Origin: CAIRDP01 sp037138335
Lineage (GTDB): Bacteria > Bacteroidota > Bacteroidia > Bacteroidales > FEN-979
DNA: 64,000 nt
Assembly (NCBI GenBank): GCA_037138335.1
Contig: JBAXIO010000006.1
Location: 62,001 to 126,000, forward strand
Direction of reading: 5' to 3'
Position 1 is the first letter of the stretch, and each line of letters begins with the position of its first letter. A program made the position numbers and the translations under genes. This document shows, piece by piece, positions 26,136 to 36,382 of this stretch. The notes under the pieces are model-generated. The model did no database searches. It was not told the origin of the DNA and was given only the letters and a program-made list of their open reading frames with translations.

Positions 26136-27155
26136 TCAGAAACTGCTCCTTGCATAAGGTGCATGCGACTGGCTGGAAAATTCCTTTTTCAAGTATTTAA
26201 AATAGCCTGTGACCGCAATCATCGCGGCATTATCGGTTGTGTAAGCCAGAGGTGGTATGTATATGTTCCATCCCTTTTCATGCTTCAGGTCGGCCAGCCT
26301 TGATCTTAATCCAGAATTTGCCGAAACGCCACCTGCGATGGCTATTTCACGAATACCGGTCTCTCCGGCTGCTTTTTCCAGCCTTAACAGGAGAATATCA
26401 AGAATCGTTCTCTGAATGGAAGCGCAGAGGTCGGCCTTATTTTTCTCAATGAAGTTTTCATCCAGTTTCAACTGATCCCTCAGGAAGTACAATATGGACG
26501 TCTTTAAGCCACTGAAGCTGAAATCAAGGCCGGGAATATTTGGTTTCGCAAAGCTGAAACGCATGGGATCCCCTTTGCTTGCAAGAGTGTCCACAACAGG
26601 GCCGCCGGGATAAGGGAGCCCCATAATCTTGGCGGCCTTGTCAAAAGTCTCGCCGGCAGCATCATCGATGGTCTGGCCAATAATATGCATATCAAAATGA
26701 TCCCTCACCAAAACTATCTGGGTATGCCCTCCCGAGACCGTCAGGCAAAGAAAAGGGAAAGAAGGAACAGGATTCGACCTGGTTGTGTTACGGATAAAAT
26801 GCGCCAAAATATGGGCCTGTAGATGGTTGACCTCAATGAGGGGGATGTTAAGCCCCATAGCTAATGCCTTCGAAAATGAAGCTCCCACAAGAAGGGACCC
26901 GAGCAATCCGGGCCCCCTGGTATAGGCAACGGCAGAAAGCTGATTTTTACCTATATTTGCTTTTTGCAGTGCGGCATGTATCACCGGTATGATATTCTGC
27001 TGGTGGGCACGGGATGCAAGCTCGGGAACCACGCCACCGAACGAGGCATGGATGTCCTGGTTTGCGGTGATGTTTGACAGAATGACATCATCGGCAATCA
27101 AAGCAGCAGCCGTGTCGTCACAGGAAGATTCAATACCAAGTATGTATACAGGCAT
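26136..27155 (-). CDS. tsaD: tRNA N6-adenosine threonylcarbamoyltransferase TsaD
   Basis: Protein of 339 residues from the ATG at 27155 (MPVYILGIESSCDDTAAAL); a longer reading to 27203 adds a non-conserved leader. Kae1/TsaD family: transfers threonylcarbamoyl from TC-AMP to A37 of ANN-decoding tRNAs, together with TsaB and TsaE, which are not in this window. The ASKHA-fold motifs and the metal site His111/His115 in VNHLQAHILAH are present, as is the ATP/substrate loop SGGHTQ and the C-terminal GGVSANSGLR. Essential housekeeping enzyme in most bacteria. Its promoter lies inside the 5' region of the divergent tamB gene. Confidence 0.97.
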   Translation of the reverse strand: MPVYILGIESSCDDTAAALIADDVILSNITANQDIHASFGGVVPELASRAHQQNIIPVIHAALQKANIGKNQLSAVAYTRGPGLLGSLLVGASFSKALAMGLNIPLIEVNHLQAHILAHFIRNTTRSNPVPSFPFLCLTVSGGHTQIVLVRDHFDMHIIGQTIDDAAGETFDKAAKIMGLPYPGGPVVDTLASKGDPMRFSFAKPNIPGLDFSFSGLKTSILYFLRDQLKLDENFIEKNKADLCASIQRTILDILLLRLEKAAGETGIREIAIAGGVSANSGLRSRLADLKHEKGWNIYIPPLAYTTDNAAMIAVTGYFKYLKKEFSSQSHAPYARSSF

Positions 27156-27219
27156 TTTGAAAATTATATTCCGGGGATGCCCCGGCTCAGCGCTATGGGG
27201 CAATCCTGGAAAAACAAAG

Positions 27220-27227
27220 CAAAAGTA
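27220..27227 (-). promoter_or_regulatory. -7 element of tsaD
   Basis: Minus-strand TACTTTTG followed by C matches TAnnTTTGC. A TTTG 16 nt upstream (27244-27247) could be the -33 element, though the spacing is short. The leader to the ATG at 27155 would be about 58 nt. The element lies within the region that probably encodes the N-terminus of the divergent tamB gene. Confidence 0.5.
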
Positions 27228-27265
27228 CCATAAAAACGCTGATCAAAATATTTGTCTTTGCCTGC

Positions 27266-30200
27266 GTGATCATTTTTTCACTCGCTTTCACGCTATGGTC
27301 GGTGGTCCGCAGCCCGGGAGTTCAAACCCTGGTCGTAAGGATAGCTGCAGCTTATTTATCCAGGGAATGGAAAACTGAAGTGCGGATCAGGAGTTTTAGC
27401 CTGAACCCCTGGGACGGTCTTGTGATCAATGATATAAGCATAAAAGACCGTAAGGGCGAATATGCCTTGAATGCAAAAGAGCTTTCTATACGCCCGGGGC
27501 TCATGCAGTTTAAAAAACACAGGATAAATATTGACAAAGTATTTGTAGACCGCGGGATAGTCCAGCTGCTCGTACACAAAGGCGATACTTCCCTGAACAT
27601 CCAGCCTTTCATTGATTATTTTGCAACAAAAGATACAACCCGTAAACCCGATACCGTAAAAGGCAAGCCCTGGGACCTTACCGTTTCCAATGTCATTATG
27701 AATTCCACCAGGTTCCATCTTGAAAATATGAACACCGAGAGGACCCCTGTCGGCATGGATTATGCTAATATAGATGTGAGCGACATCAATCTTCACCTTA
27801 CCGACCTTCGCTTTGATGCAGATACAATCCGTGCCAATATCAAGGACCTGTCGGCAAAAGAACGCTGCGGTTTTCATGTACAGCACCTTAGCGGGGAATT
27901 CCATGTCAGCCCGGGCTTCCTTAAAGCCAATCACCTGAAAGTACTTACCGACAACTCAGACCTGTCATTAAGTTTTGCTTTCCTTTATCCCTCCTGGGGC
28001 GCCTATAACGATTTCCTGAATGCCATCACCATAAAGGCAGATATTTCCCCAACCTACCTCGACCTTGCGGATATCGGTTTTTTTGCCCCGGATATCCGCA
28101 GGATGAAAGACCGCTTCAGGTTTGAAGGAAAAATAGACGGAACGGTCAGTAACTTCAGGGCCAGGGATTTCAGGATCGCCTATGGCACGAATACTTATTT
28201 TTGGGGTAATGTGAGGGCGTTTGGCCTTCCCAATGTTGAAGAGACCTTCGTTGACCTGGCCGTTAAAACAATGACCACCAACAAGCAGGATATAGAATCG
28301 TTCCTGCTTCCGAATGCCGAGGATAGCATTAAATTGCCCGGGATCCTGGCTAATATAGGGGTTCTTAGTTTTACCGGGAACTTCACCGGTTATTACAACG
28401 ACTTTGTTTCCAATGCACTGTTCAGGACCAACCTGGGTAGTGTGCGTACCGACCTGATCATGCACCGCACCCGCGATGAATACAAGCTTTCTTACCAGGG
28501 GCAGCTCGACGTTACAGGGTTTGATATCGGTAAACTCATAGGCGACACTGCGTCTATCGGGGTTACTACCTTCAGGGGGGAGATCAAAGGCAAAGGCCTG
28601 AGTTCTGCAAACGCGGATGTTGAATTGAACATACATGTTGATTCAACTCGGCTGTTGAAGTACAATTATCATAAACTCGATCTGAGGGGCCTTTTGTTCG
28701 ATAAACGCTTCACCGGCTACCTCGATATTGCCGACACCAACCTCGCATTGAGCTTCGTAGGGATGATGAATTTCTCTGATTCCATCCCGGGATTTGATTT
28801 TAGCGCTGAAATAAAACATGCCCAGCTGTTCAACCTTGGATTCCTGCACCGCGACAGTACAGAGATCATCGCCAGTTTGATCAAGGCGAATTTCACCGGT
28901 AACAAGCTTGATAATATTAACGGGTACATCGGACTTGAAAATACCAATTACGTGGAAGGCAACAAGTCGATTCATATGAAAAAACTGATGCTCACAAATG
29001 CCATAAATGAAAAGGGGGATAAATCATATCATTTGAAATCAGATTTTGTGGATGCCGACATGAGCGGTAATTTCAGCTTCAAACAGGTTGTTCCATCCCT
29101 GTATACTTTTATTAAAAACTACCTGGCTTCGTTTTACCTTAAAGACTCGGTCAAGTATGAGGCCCTGGTCACATCAGGCCAGGTATTGAAATGCAATGTG
29201 AGATTCAAGAACACAGATCAGTTGACCAATATTTTTATCCCCTTTCTGAAAGTTTCGGAAAATGCAACCCTGGAAGGTTCCTATGATGAGCTGAAAGGCC
29301 TGTTATCGCTGAAAGGAAATGCTCCATTCATCGATGTGTCGGGTATTTATATCCCGAACTGGTATGTCGATGCCCAGACCAGCAGCAGGGAGTTAACACT
29401 GAACACCGGTTCAGATGCCGTTTACTTTAAAAAAGCTTCAAAAAACGACAGTATTGAGGTTAAGCTTGACACCTTTAATCTCAGGTCCCACATCCATCAT
29501 GATACCATACTGTATGCCTTTTCATGGACCGAGGCGGGGCGCCTGAGTGGTTTTGACGGATACGTGAGTTTCCTGAACAATCCGAAGACCGAGATCAAGA
29601 TCACCAATATGGGCGTTTTGTTAAATAACCGCGAATGGACCGTTGACCGGGAGAATTATATAACCATCGATACCAACCTGATCGATATTCACCGTTTGTT
29701 TTTCACTACGGCCGAGCAGTTCATGAGGGCCGACGGTATCGTCTCGGCGAGGCCGCAGGATACCCTGTCACTCTCTTTTAATCAAGTGGACATCTCTCCC
29801 CTCGACAGGCTTACAGGGAGCACAGCCATTGACGTTGAAGGAATGCTCAGCGGGAAAGTGAAACTGACAAATGTATACAAGGACATAAGGTTGCTCTCAG
29901 ATCTGAGGCTTGACAAATTCAAATTCAACAAGGAGCTTTTAGGCGATGCAATCCTGAATGTGAATTACGTTAAAGCCGACAACCGGTTTGATGTAAGGTC
30001 CCGCATTGAATATACAGGCAATGTCGGGAAAAACATTCCGTTCGACCTGAGCGGGAGCTTTTATGCCGGGAAAACACCCCGCCTTGATTTTACCCTTGAC
30101 CTGAAGAACCTGAACCTGAAAATGCTGCAGCCGTTTGTGAAGAGCTTTATGTCGGGTCTTAACGGCTGGGCATCGGGACATGCAACCATCAAAGGTACAC

Positions 30201-31711
30201 CTGAAAAGCCCCGTCTCCTGGGAGACCTTACATTAAGCCGCACCGAACTCAAGATTTCTTACCTTAATGTGATGTACTCCCTGGCGGATGCCGTGCACAT
30301 CGATTCTAATGCCTTTATCTTTAACAAGATCACAATTTATGATTCTCTCGGGAACAAGGGGGTTCTCAACGGGCGTATCACCCATGAATATTTCAGGGAT
30401 ATGCGGCTCGATCTTAATATCGACCTGAACAATTTTTCGGCCTTCAACAATTCATATGCACAAAACCAATTGTTTTACGGTAAGGCCAGCGGCACAGGAA
30501 CGGTGCATGTATTCGGCCCGCTTGACAATATCAGTATCGCGGTAAAGGCTAAAACGAGCAAGAACACTAATGTTGCCATCCCTATCAATCTCACAGCCAG
30601 TGTCGCGCAAAACGACTTCATCCAGTTTGTCAATAAGAAAGATACGCTTTCATTGCGGGAAGAGCGTAAAAAAGATCAGTCAAACATTAATCTTGATATC
30701 GCGCTTAAGGCAAATCCTGACGCTACAATTGAAGTTTTCCTGCCCGATCAGCTTGGAAACCTTAAAGCCCAGGGGAATGGCAATATCGTAATGGGCATGA
30801 CACCAACCACACCGTTCAACATGACCGGGACCTATATTATCACTAAGGGGTCCTTCGTTTTCCAGATAAAGAACCTGTTAAGGCTACCGATGAGCATTAA
30901 CGAGGGGAGCAGGATCACCTGGTCGGGTGACCCTGCCGACGCTAACCTGAGCGTCAGTGCCACATACCGCACCAAGACGACCCTCGCCGGCCTTACCTCC
31001 AGTACCGAGGAAGCCCAACTCCGCTTCCCTATAGAAGTTATCTTCCATCTTGGGGGTAAACTTGCAAACCCCGATATTAAATTCAGCATGAACCTTCCGA
31101 ATGTGGACGAAGAAATCAAGGTTACGGTATACAGCAAGATAGATACAACCAATGTCTCGGAAATGAACGAACAGATGATCTATATGCTGGTGATGAACGC
31201 CTTTAAACCTGTGATCTCTTCTACTGCATCTTCAATCAACGTTGGAGCCACATCGGTCTCACTGGTCACAAACCAGATCAATTCCTGGCTTTCGGGGATA
31301 TCCCGCAATGTAAATGTCGGTGTTAATTACCGCCCCGGCAATTCAACAGATCCACAATCGTGGGACGTATCCATGTCGACCCAGTTGCTGAACGACAGGT
31401 TGCTGATCGACGGTACCTTCGGGATGAATACCTATAAATCGTCGACTACCCAAAACCCGAACCAGATTGTCGGGGACATCAACATAGAATATATCCTTAC
31501 CGATAACAGGAGATGGAGGCTTCATGCCTTTAACCGCACAAACACGATCAACCTCCTGAATAATAATTCACCCTATACCCAGGGTGTCGGTATAAAATAC
31601 CAGCGTGACTTCTATTATTTCGGGGAGCTGTTTCATGGAAAGAAGTGGGCCGAAAAGAAAGCTGAAGAAGTAAGGAATGCAAAGAAAGTGAAGCAAGCTA
31701 AGAAACAATAA
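27266..31711 (+). CDS. tamB: TamB-like translocation/assembly module protein (AsmA/DUF490 family)
   Basis: Very long inner-membrane-anchored periplasmic protein of about 1481 residues. TamB and its AsmA-like relatives bridge inner and outer membranes and are implicated in phospholipid transport and barrel-protein assembly. An N-terminal membrane segment is followed by a repetitive beta-rich groove and the C-terminal DUF490/TamB domain (about 1050-1450; GISRNVNVGVNYRPG, LLNDRLLIDGTFGMNT). The start is uncertain. GTG at 27266 cuts into the membrane segment; the open frame continues upstream to 27161 and would add a Lys-rich lead (KSTIKTLIKIFVFACV) but contains no ATG, GTG or TTG, only ATC, CTG or ATA. 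First gene of the operon with addA, which overlaps its stop by one base. Confidence 0.85.
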   Translation: MIIFSLAFTLWSVVRSPGVQTLVVRIAAAYLSREWKTEVRIRSFSLNPWDGLVINDISIKDRKGEYALNAKELSIRPGLMQFKKHRINIDKVFVDRGIVQLLVHKGDTSLNIQPFIDYFATKDTTRKPDTVKGKPWDLTVSNVIMNSTRFHLENMNTERTPVGMDYANIDVSDINLHLTDLRFDADTIRANIKDLSAKERCGFHVQHLSGEFHVSPGFLKANHLKVLTDNSDLSLSFAFLYPSWGAYNDFLNAITIKADISPTYLDLADIGFFAPDIRRMKDRFRFEGKIDGTVSNFRARDFRIAYGTNTYFWGNVRAFGLPNVEETFVDLAVKTMTTNKQDIESFLLPNAEDSIKLPGILANIGVLSFTGNFTGYYNDFVSNALFRTNLGSVRTDLIMHRTRDEYKLSYQGQLDVTGFDIGKLIGDTASIGVTTFRGEIKGKGLSSANADVELNIHVDSTRLLKYNYHKLDLRGLLFDKRFTGYLDIADTNLALSFVGMMNFSDSIPGFDFSAEIKHAQLFNLGFLHRDSTEIIASLIKANFTGNKLDNINGYIGLENTNYVEGNKSIHMKKLMLTNAINEKGDKSYHLKSDFVDADMSGNFSFKQVVPSLYTFIKNYLASFYLKDSVKYEALVTSGQVLKCNVRFKNTDQLTNIFIPFLKVSENATLEGSYDELKGLLSLKGNAPFIDVSGIYIPNWYVDAQTSSRELTLNTGSDAVYFKKASKNDSIEVKLDTFNLRSHIHHDTILYAFSWTEAGRLSGFDGYVSFLNNPKTEIKITNMGVLLNNREWTVDRENYITIDTNLIDIHRLFFTTAEQFMRADGIVSARPQDTLSLSFNQVDISPLDRLTGSTAIDVEGMLSGKVKLTNVYKDIRLLSDLRLDKFKFNKELLGDAILNVNYVKADNRFDVRSRIEYTGNVGKNIPFDLSGSFYAGKTPRLDFTLDLKNLNLKMLQPFVKSFMSGLNGWASGHATIKGTPEKPRLLGDLTLSRTELKISYLNVMYSLADAVHIDSNAFIFNKITIYDSLGNKGVLNGRITHEYFRDMRLDLNIDLNNFSAFNNSYAQNQLFYGKASGTGTVHVFGPLDNISIAVKAKTSKNTNVAIPINLTASVAQNDFIQFVNKKDTLSLREERKKDQSNINLDIALKANPDATIEVFLPDQLGNLKAQGNGNIVMGMTPTTPFNMTGTYIITKGSFVFQIKNLLRLPMSINEGSRITWSGDPADANLSVSATYRTKTTLAGLTSSTEEAQLRFPIEVIFHLGGKLANPDIKFSMNLPNVDEEIKVTVYSKIDTTNVSEMNEQMIYMLVMNAFKPVISSTASSINVGATSVSLVTNQINSWLSGISRNVNVGVNYRPGNSTDPQSWDVSMSTQLLNDRLLIDGTFGMNTYKSSTTQNPNQIVGDINIEYILTDNRRWRLHAFNRTNTINLLNNNSPYTQGVGIKYQRDFYYFGELFHGKKWAEKKAEEVRNAKKVKQAKKQ

Positions 31712-34700
31712 TGTCGTTTACCGTATACAAGAGCTCAGCCGGATCAGGTAAAACCTATACACTGGTAAAGGAATACCTGAACATCATCCTCCGGGATACC
31801 GACAGTTTCAGGAATATCCTGGCAGTCACGTTCACCAATAAAGCGGCAGGGGAAATGAAGCACAGGGTGCTTGCATGCCTCGAAGAACTTTCATGTGAAC
31901 TCGCAGGTAAAGGCAAAACCACAAGGACCCTGCTCCCCAAGCTGGCCGAAGAAACCGGGCTGAGTGAGAAAGAGATCGGTATAAAGGCAGGCGAGGCCCT
32001 GAAGAAGATACTCCATCATTATTCGGATTTCTCGATCGGGACCATTGACAGTTTCTCCCATCGCATCATACGGGCATTTGCCCATGACTTCGGGCTGCCG
32101 GTAAATTTCAAGGTGGAGCTCGATGCAGATGAACTCATAGAAAATGCAGTTGACCTTCTTCTCGACAAAGCCGGTAGTGACGAACAACTGACCTCCCTTC
32201 TGGTGAATTTCCTCGAAACCAACATGGAGGATGATAAAAGCTGGGCAATTGAAAAGTCACTGATGGACTTCTCAGCGCTGCTGTTTGATGAAGAAAGCCA
32301 GATGCAGCTTCCTAAGTTGAGATCCCTCAGTATTGAAGACTTTAAAAACATTGCAGGGTTTTTAAGGAAGAGGACAAAGGAATTTGAACGTTCAGTGCAG
32401 GAAGAAGCAGGCGCAGCCTGGAAGGCTGTCTGCGACTCGGGTCTTGAGCACCAGGCCTTCGCCTATGGGAAGTCAGGGGTCTCCTGGTATTTTGAACAAC
32501 TCGCTGAGGGCCGCACCGAAAAACTCATCCCCGGAGACAGGCTGGTGGCTGCAGTTGAAAAAGACAGCTGGGCCAGCGGTAAAGCCACATCCGCCGACAT
32601 GGAAAAAATAGAGAGCATCAGGCCTGTGCTTTATACCGCTTTCAGGAAGCTGCAACAACTTACAGGAACATCCTACAGTGCATACAAGCTGAATAAGCTC
32701 CTGATGAAATCGATCTATCCCCTTGCTGTGCTCAACAGCATCGACCGCATCCTCCAGGAGTTCAAGAAACAGAACAACATCATTCATATTTCAGAGTTCA
32801 ACAGCCGCATCGCGAAGATCGTCCTTGGCGAACCTGTTCCTTTTATATACGAACGGATTGGCGAGAAGTACCAGCATATCCTAATTGACGAGTTCCAGGA
32901 TACCTCGGCGCTCCAGTGGCAGAATTTTGTGCCCCTGATTGAAAATTCCCTGGCGTCGGGCTTCTTTAACCTGGTGGTTGGGGACGGTAAACAGGCTATT
33001 TACCGATGGAGGAGTGGGGATGTTGAACAGTTTACATCCCTTCCATCGCTCCAGGGAAGCGATGAAAACCCTTTAATCCTGGAAAGGCAGGAAGCCCTTG
33101 AACGGAACTTTAATGAAAAGCTGCTCGACAGGAATTTCCGTTCGGGGAAGGAAATCGTAAATTTTAATAATGATTTCTTCGGATTTGTGAGCGGGGAGCT
33201 CGACGCGCCGCGCAAAAAAGTGTATGAAAGCCTTGTGCAGCTTGCTGATGAAAGTAAGGAGGGAGGCTATATCAATATTTCTTTTACAGGTAAAAGTGAA
33301 GAAGAAGGCGGGACGGCCAGGGATGTGATGCTAAAGAAGATCCTGTCGATCATAAGCTCTTGCCGGAACGATGGGTTCAGGGCTAAAGACATTGCCGTAT
33401 TATGCCGTTCCAACAACGAGGCTTCTCAGGTTGCACAAACCCTGATCGGGAACGGCATACCCGTTGTTTCGGGCGAATCGCTTCTGCTGAATTATTCTCC
33501 CCTTGTGAGGATGCTCACAGGGCTTGTAAGATACATTTTCGGACCGGTCCATCCTGTGATCCAGGCCGAAATCCTCCAGCGTTACTGCGATCTCCATCCC
33601 GGCTTGAAGCCTTTCTACAGATCCTGGCTTGGTTTGGAGCAGGCAAAACGGACGAAAGAGTTTCATGATTTCCTGGATGAAAGGATAGGGGGGGGCGGAG
33701 CAGGCTTCCTTAAAACTTTGCCTGTTTACGACCTTTTTATCAGGCTGGTCAACAGTTTCTGCCCGGCCGCGGCAGGGGATCCGTATATTCAGTTTTTCCT
33801 GAATGCAGTGCTGAAATTCAGTTCCGACAAATCCTCATCCGCCACCGATTTCCTTGAATGGTGGGACGATCACCACGAGAAACTTTCAGTGATCATGCCT
33901 TCGGGTTTCGATGCGGTCAAAATAATGACGATCCATAAAGCCAAGGGGCTTCAGTTCCCTGTTGTGATCTACCCGTTTGCAGGAGAAAAGCATAAAAATA
34001 CCAGGAAGTATCTGTGGGGGGACCTGGATCACAATGAAGTTCCCTCTCTGCCTGCCGCCCTGATGCCAGCGGGCCGGGATATGGAAGGGACTGTTTTCGC
34101 CGGAAAGTATGAAGAGGAAACGCAAAAATCAATGCTCGACCTTCTCAATGTGCTCTACGTAGTTATGACCAGGCCTGAGCAACGCTTATTCATTCTTCCT
34201 CCCATACCGGCTAAAAAAACCGAGGGGCGGCCTTCCGTGCCGGCATTGTTAAAAGCCTGGTTGCAGAATAAACAACTATGGGAAGACGGTCGTTATGATT
34301 ATGAATTCGGGCATGCTGCTGCCGTGATTCCCGTGCCCGCAGAGGAAATGAACATACTGCCAATGCCGGGCGTTTCGTTTACCGACTGGAGGGAAAGGAT
34401 AGGGATACGTTCCCGTGCCCCTGAGATATGGAACCTTGACGATCCGGATAAAAACAGGAGGTTCGGCAATGTGCTTCATACAATACTTGCGGGGATTACG
34501 TCTGAAAATAATGCCGATAATGCCATTTCCGTGATGCTGGAAAATGGATTGCTCGACAGATCAAAAGAAGACGAGGTCCGCTCCAGGATCAGGAAAATAC
34601 TAACGGACCCGGATCTGGCTTTTATTTTTGATGAGAAGGCGGATGTGCGTCCTGAGTCTGAAATCCTTACTCCGGGCGGACATGCAGTGCGCCCCGACAG

Positions 34701-34878
34701 GGTTATCCTCAGGGGAAACCAGGCGGTTGTCGTAGATTATAAAACCGGCCGGGCCGATGAGAAATACGGGACCCAGCTTTTGCATTATGCGAAACACCTG
34801 GAAGCAATGGGATATAAGGATGTTAAAAAGTATCTGTTATACCTGGAGCCGGAAGTAATGCTTGAGGAAGTTTTTTAA
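31711..34878 (+). CDS. addA: AddA-like UvrD helicase/PD-(D/E)XK nuclease
   Basis: Protein of 1055 residues, the helicase-nuclease subunit of an AddAB-type double-strand-break resection enzyme. Superfamily 1 motifs: Walker A SAGSGKT with Lys14, Walker B ILIDEFQDTS near 392, motif III region GDGKQAIYRWRSG, motif V IMTIHKAKGLQFPVV, motif VI LNVLYVVMTRPE. The C-terminal nuclease has GNVLHTILAG, PDRV and VVDYKTG (Asp about 1006-1009). The enzyme unwinds and degrades broken DNA ends to load RecA and also destroys foreign linear DNA. The ATG overlaps the tamB stop (TAATG). The AddB-like partner is three genes downstream. Confidence 0.92.
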   Translation: MSFTVYKSSAGSGKTYTLVKEYLNIILRDTDSFRNILAVTFTNKAAGEMKHRVLACLEELSCELAGKGKTTRTLLPKLAEETGLSEKEIGIKAGEALKKILHHYSDFSIGTIDSFSHRIIRAFAHDFGLPVNFKVELDADELIENAVDLLLDKAGSDEQLTSLLVNFLETNMEDDKSWAIEKSLMDFSALLFDEESQMQLPKLRSLSIEDFKNIAGFLRKRTKEFERSVQEEAGAAWKAVCDSGLEHQAFAYGKSGVSWYFEQLAEGRTEKLIPGDRLVAAVEKDSWASGKATSADMEKIESIRPVLYTAFRKLQQLTGTSYSAYKLNKLLMKSIYPLAVLNSIDRILQEFKKQNNIIHISEFNSRIAKIVLGEPVPFIYERIGEKYQHILIDEFQDTSALQWQNFVPLIENSLASGFFNLVVGDGKQAIYRWRSGDVEQFTSLPSLQGSDENPLILERQEALERNFNEKLLDRNFRSGKEIVNFNNDFFGFVSGELDAPRKKVYESLVQLADESKEGGYINISFTGKSEEEGGTARDVMLKKILSIISSCRNDGFRAKDIAVLCRSNNEASQVAQTLIGNGIPVVSGESLLLNYSPLVRMLTGLVRYIFGPVHPVIQAEILQRYCDLHPGLKPFYRSWLGLEQAKRTKEFHDFLDERIGGGGAGFLKTLPVYDLFIRLVNSFCPAAAGDPYIQFFLNAVLKFSSDKSSSATDFLEWWDDHHEKLSVIMPSGFDAVKIMTIHKAKGLQFPVVIYPFAGEKHKNTRKYLWGDLDHNEVPSLPAALMPAGRDMEGTVFAGKYEEETQKSMLDLLNVLYVVMTRPEQRLFILPPIPAKKTEGRPSVPALLKAWLQNKQLWEDGRYDYEFGHAAAVIPVPAEEMNILPMPGVSFTDWRERIGIRSRAPEIWNLDDPDKNRRFGNVLHTILAGITSENNADNAISVMLENGLLDRSKEDEVRSRIRKILTDPDLAFIFDEKADVRPESEILTPGGHAVRPDRVILRGNQAVVVDYKTGRADEKYGTQLLHYAKHLEAMGYKDVKKYLLYLEPEVMLEEVF

Positions 34879-34898
34879 GATCGTGATAACGGGATAAC

Positions 34899-36326
34899 AT
34901 GATGAATTTAGAAGAAGAAATCGTAAAACATTACCGCTGCTGGAGCGGAAGCGATGCCCTGAAAATTGAAAAAATCGCAGCCTCAGGTTCATACCGTCAA
35001 TATTTCAGGGTGATTGGCGCCTCGGGAAGCATAGTCGCGGCATATAACGCCGATGTACGTGAAAACCTTGCGTTCCTTAAATTTACAAGGCATTTCAGGG
35101 CGATGCACCTGCCTGTGCCGCTTGTGCTTTATTCCAGCCCGGATTCAGCTTTTTACCTGCTAGAAGACCTGGGCGATACCACTTTATATTCAGCCCTGAC
35201 AAAACTCCGCAGGAAAGAGAATTATATCCACCCTGATGTCGTAAAAATTTACCTTAAGGTTATTGAACTCCTTCCGGGGTTCCAGATAATAGCCGGGCAC
35301 AGCATACCTTTCAGCTATTGCTATCCAAGGCCGGCATTTGACAGGCAAAGCATGATGTGGGACCTGAACTATTTCAAATATTATTTCCTGAAACTGGCAA
35401 GGGTCTCGTTTGATGAGCAACTGCTGGAGGAGGATTTCAACGCCTTTACCGCTTTCCTTCTTGAAGCCCAGGGGGATCATTTCATGTACCGTGATTTTCA
35501 GTCAAGGAACATCATGATACATAATAATACTCCCTGGTTTATCGATTACCAGGGTGGCAGGAAAGGCCCGCTTCAATATGACCTGGCATCACTTCTGTAT
35601 GATGCAAAAGCTGATCTCCCTGAGGATTTCAGGGGCCAGCTTGTAAACCATTACATCAACACAGTAACGAAACTCAGCTCCCTGGAGGAAACGAACTTTC
35701 GCAAGTATTTTGACGGATTCGTTTTGATAAGGATATTGCAGGCCATGGGGGCATATGGGTTCCGGGGTTATTATGAGAACAAACCGCTCTTTCTTCAGAG
35801 CATACCTTATGCGGTGAAGAACCTGAAAACCCTGCTTGACAGGGACCATATCCCTGTTAAACTTCCGATGCTGATGAAAGCCCTGGGCGAGATCATTGGC
35901 AATCCTGATTTTTCAGCTATCAGGGCGACTTCATCGGACCTTACTGTGAAGATCTTCAGTTTTTCGTATAAAAAAGAACTGCCAGCAGATGAGAGTGGCA
36001 ATGGCGGAGGATTTGTTTTCGACTGCCGTGCCTTACCCAATCCCGGAAGATATCCCGAGTTTGCTGATCTCACCGGGAAGGACAGGCTGGTCGTGGACTT
36101 TCTGAGAAAAGAACCTGAAGTCGATGCCTTCCTGAACCATGTGTTCAGCCTTGTAAGCCAAAGTGTAAGGAACTATACAGACCGTGGATTTAAAAGCCTG
36201 ATGGTCAGTTTCGGCTGCACTGGGGGACAGCACCGCTCGGTATATTCAGCGGAGGAACTGTCAAAATACCTGGTTGAGAAATTTAATGTGAAAGTGGAAC
36301 TTAACCACACCAATTTAAAATTGTGA
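34899..36326 (+). CDS. AmgK-like amino-sugar kinase fused to RapZ C-terminal domain
   Basis: Protein of 475 residues. Residues 1-330 form an aminoglycoside-phosphotransferase-like kinase with YRDFQSRN (catalytic Asp199, Asn204) and FIDYQGG (metal-binding Asp216), followed by GPLQYDLASLLYD, the wording of AmgK, the anomeric MurNAc/GlcNAc kinase. Residues about 345-475 match the RapZ C-terminal domain: FDCRALPNPGRY and FGCTGGQHRSVYSAEEL. In enterobacteria that domain binds glucosamine-6-phosphate. The P-loop domain of RapZ is absent. The murU-like gene follows, completing the AmgK-MurU shortcut of cell-wall recycling to UDP-MurNAc. I infer that the RapZ part senses a sugar phosphate and tunes the kinase. 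In annotation it may appear as RapZ or as phosphotransferase. Confidence 0.85.
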   Translation: MMNLEEEIVKHYRCWSGSDALKIEKIAASGSYRQYFRVIGASGSIVAAYNADVRENLAFLKFTRHFRAMHLPVPLVLYSSPDSAFYLLEDLGDTTLYSALTKLRRKENYIHPDVVKIYLKVIELLPGFQIIAGHSIPFSYCYPRPAFDRQSMMWDLNYFKYYFLKLARVSFDEQLLEEDFNAFTAFLLEAQGDHFMYRDFQSRNIMIHNNTPWFIDYQGGRKGPLQYDLASLLYDAKADLPEDFRGQLVNHYINTVTKLSSLEETNFRKYFDGFVLIRILQAMGAYGFRGYYENKPLFLQSIPYAVKNLKTLLDRDHIPVKLPMLMKALGEIIGNPDFSAIRATSSDLTVKIFSFSYKKELPADESGNGGGFVFDCRALPNPGRYPEFADLTGKDRLVVDFLRKEPEVDAFLNHVFSLVSQSVRNYTDRGFKSLMVSFGCTGGQHRSVYSAEELSKYLVEKFNVKVELNHTNLKL

Positions 36327-36342
36327 ACCCTGATCGGCGAAT

Positions 36343-36358
36343 CGTGAACCGGTTCACG
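36343..36358. other. Perfect 16-bp palindrome between the kinase and murU-like genes
   Basis: CGTGAACCGGTTCACG, 8 bp per arm with no loop, in the 56-bp gap upstream of the murU-like gene. A half-site copy, GTGAACC, occurs just before it at about 36323-36329. It could be an operator for a dimeric regulator. It is not followed by a T-run, so a terminator is unlikely. Confidence 0.5.
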
Positions 36359-36382
36359 GTCAACCTTTATTTAAGATAACGT

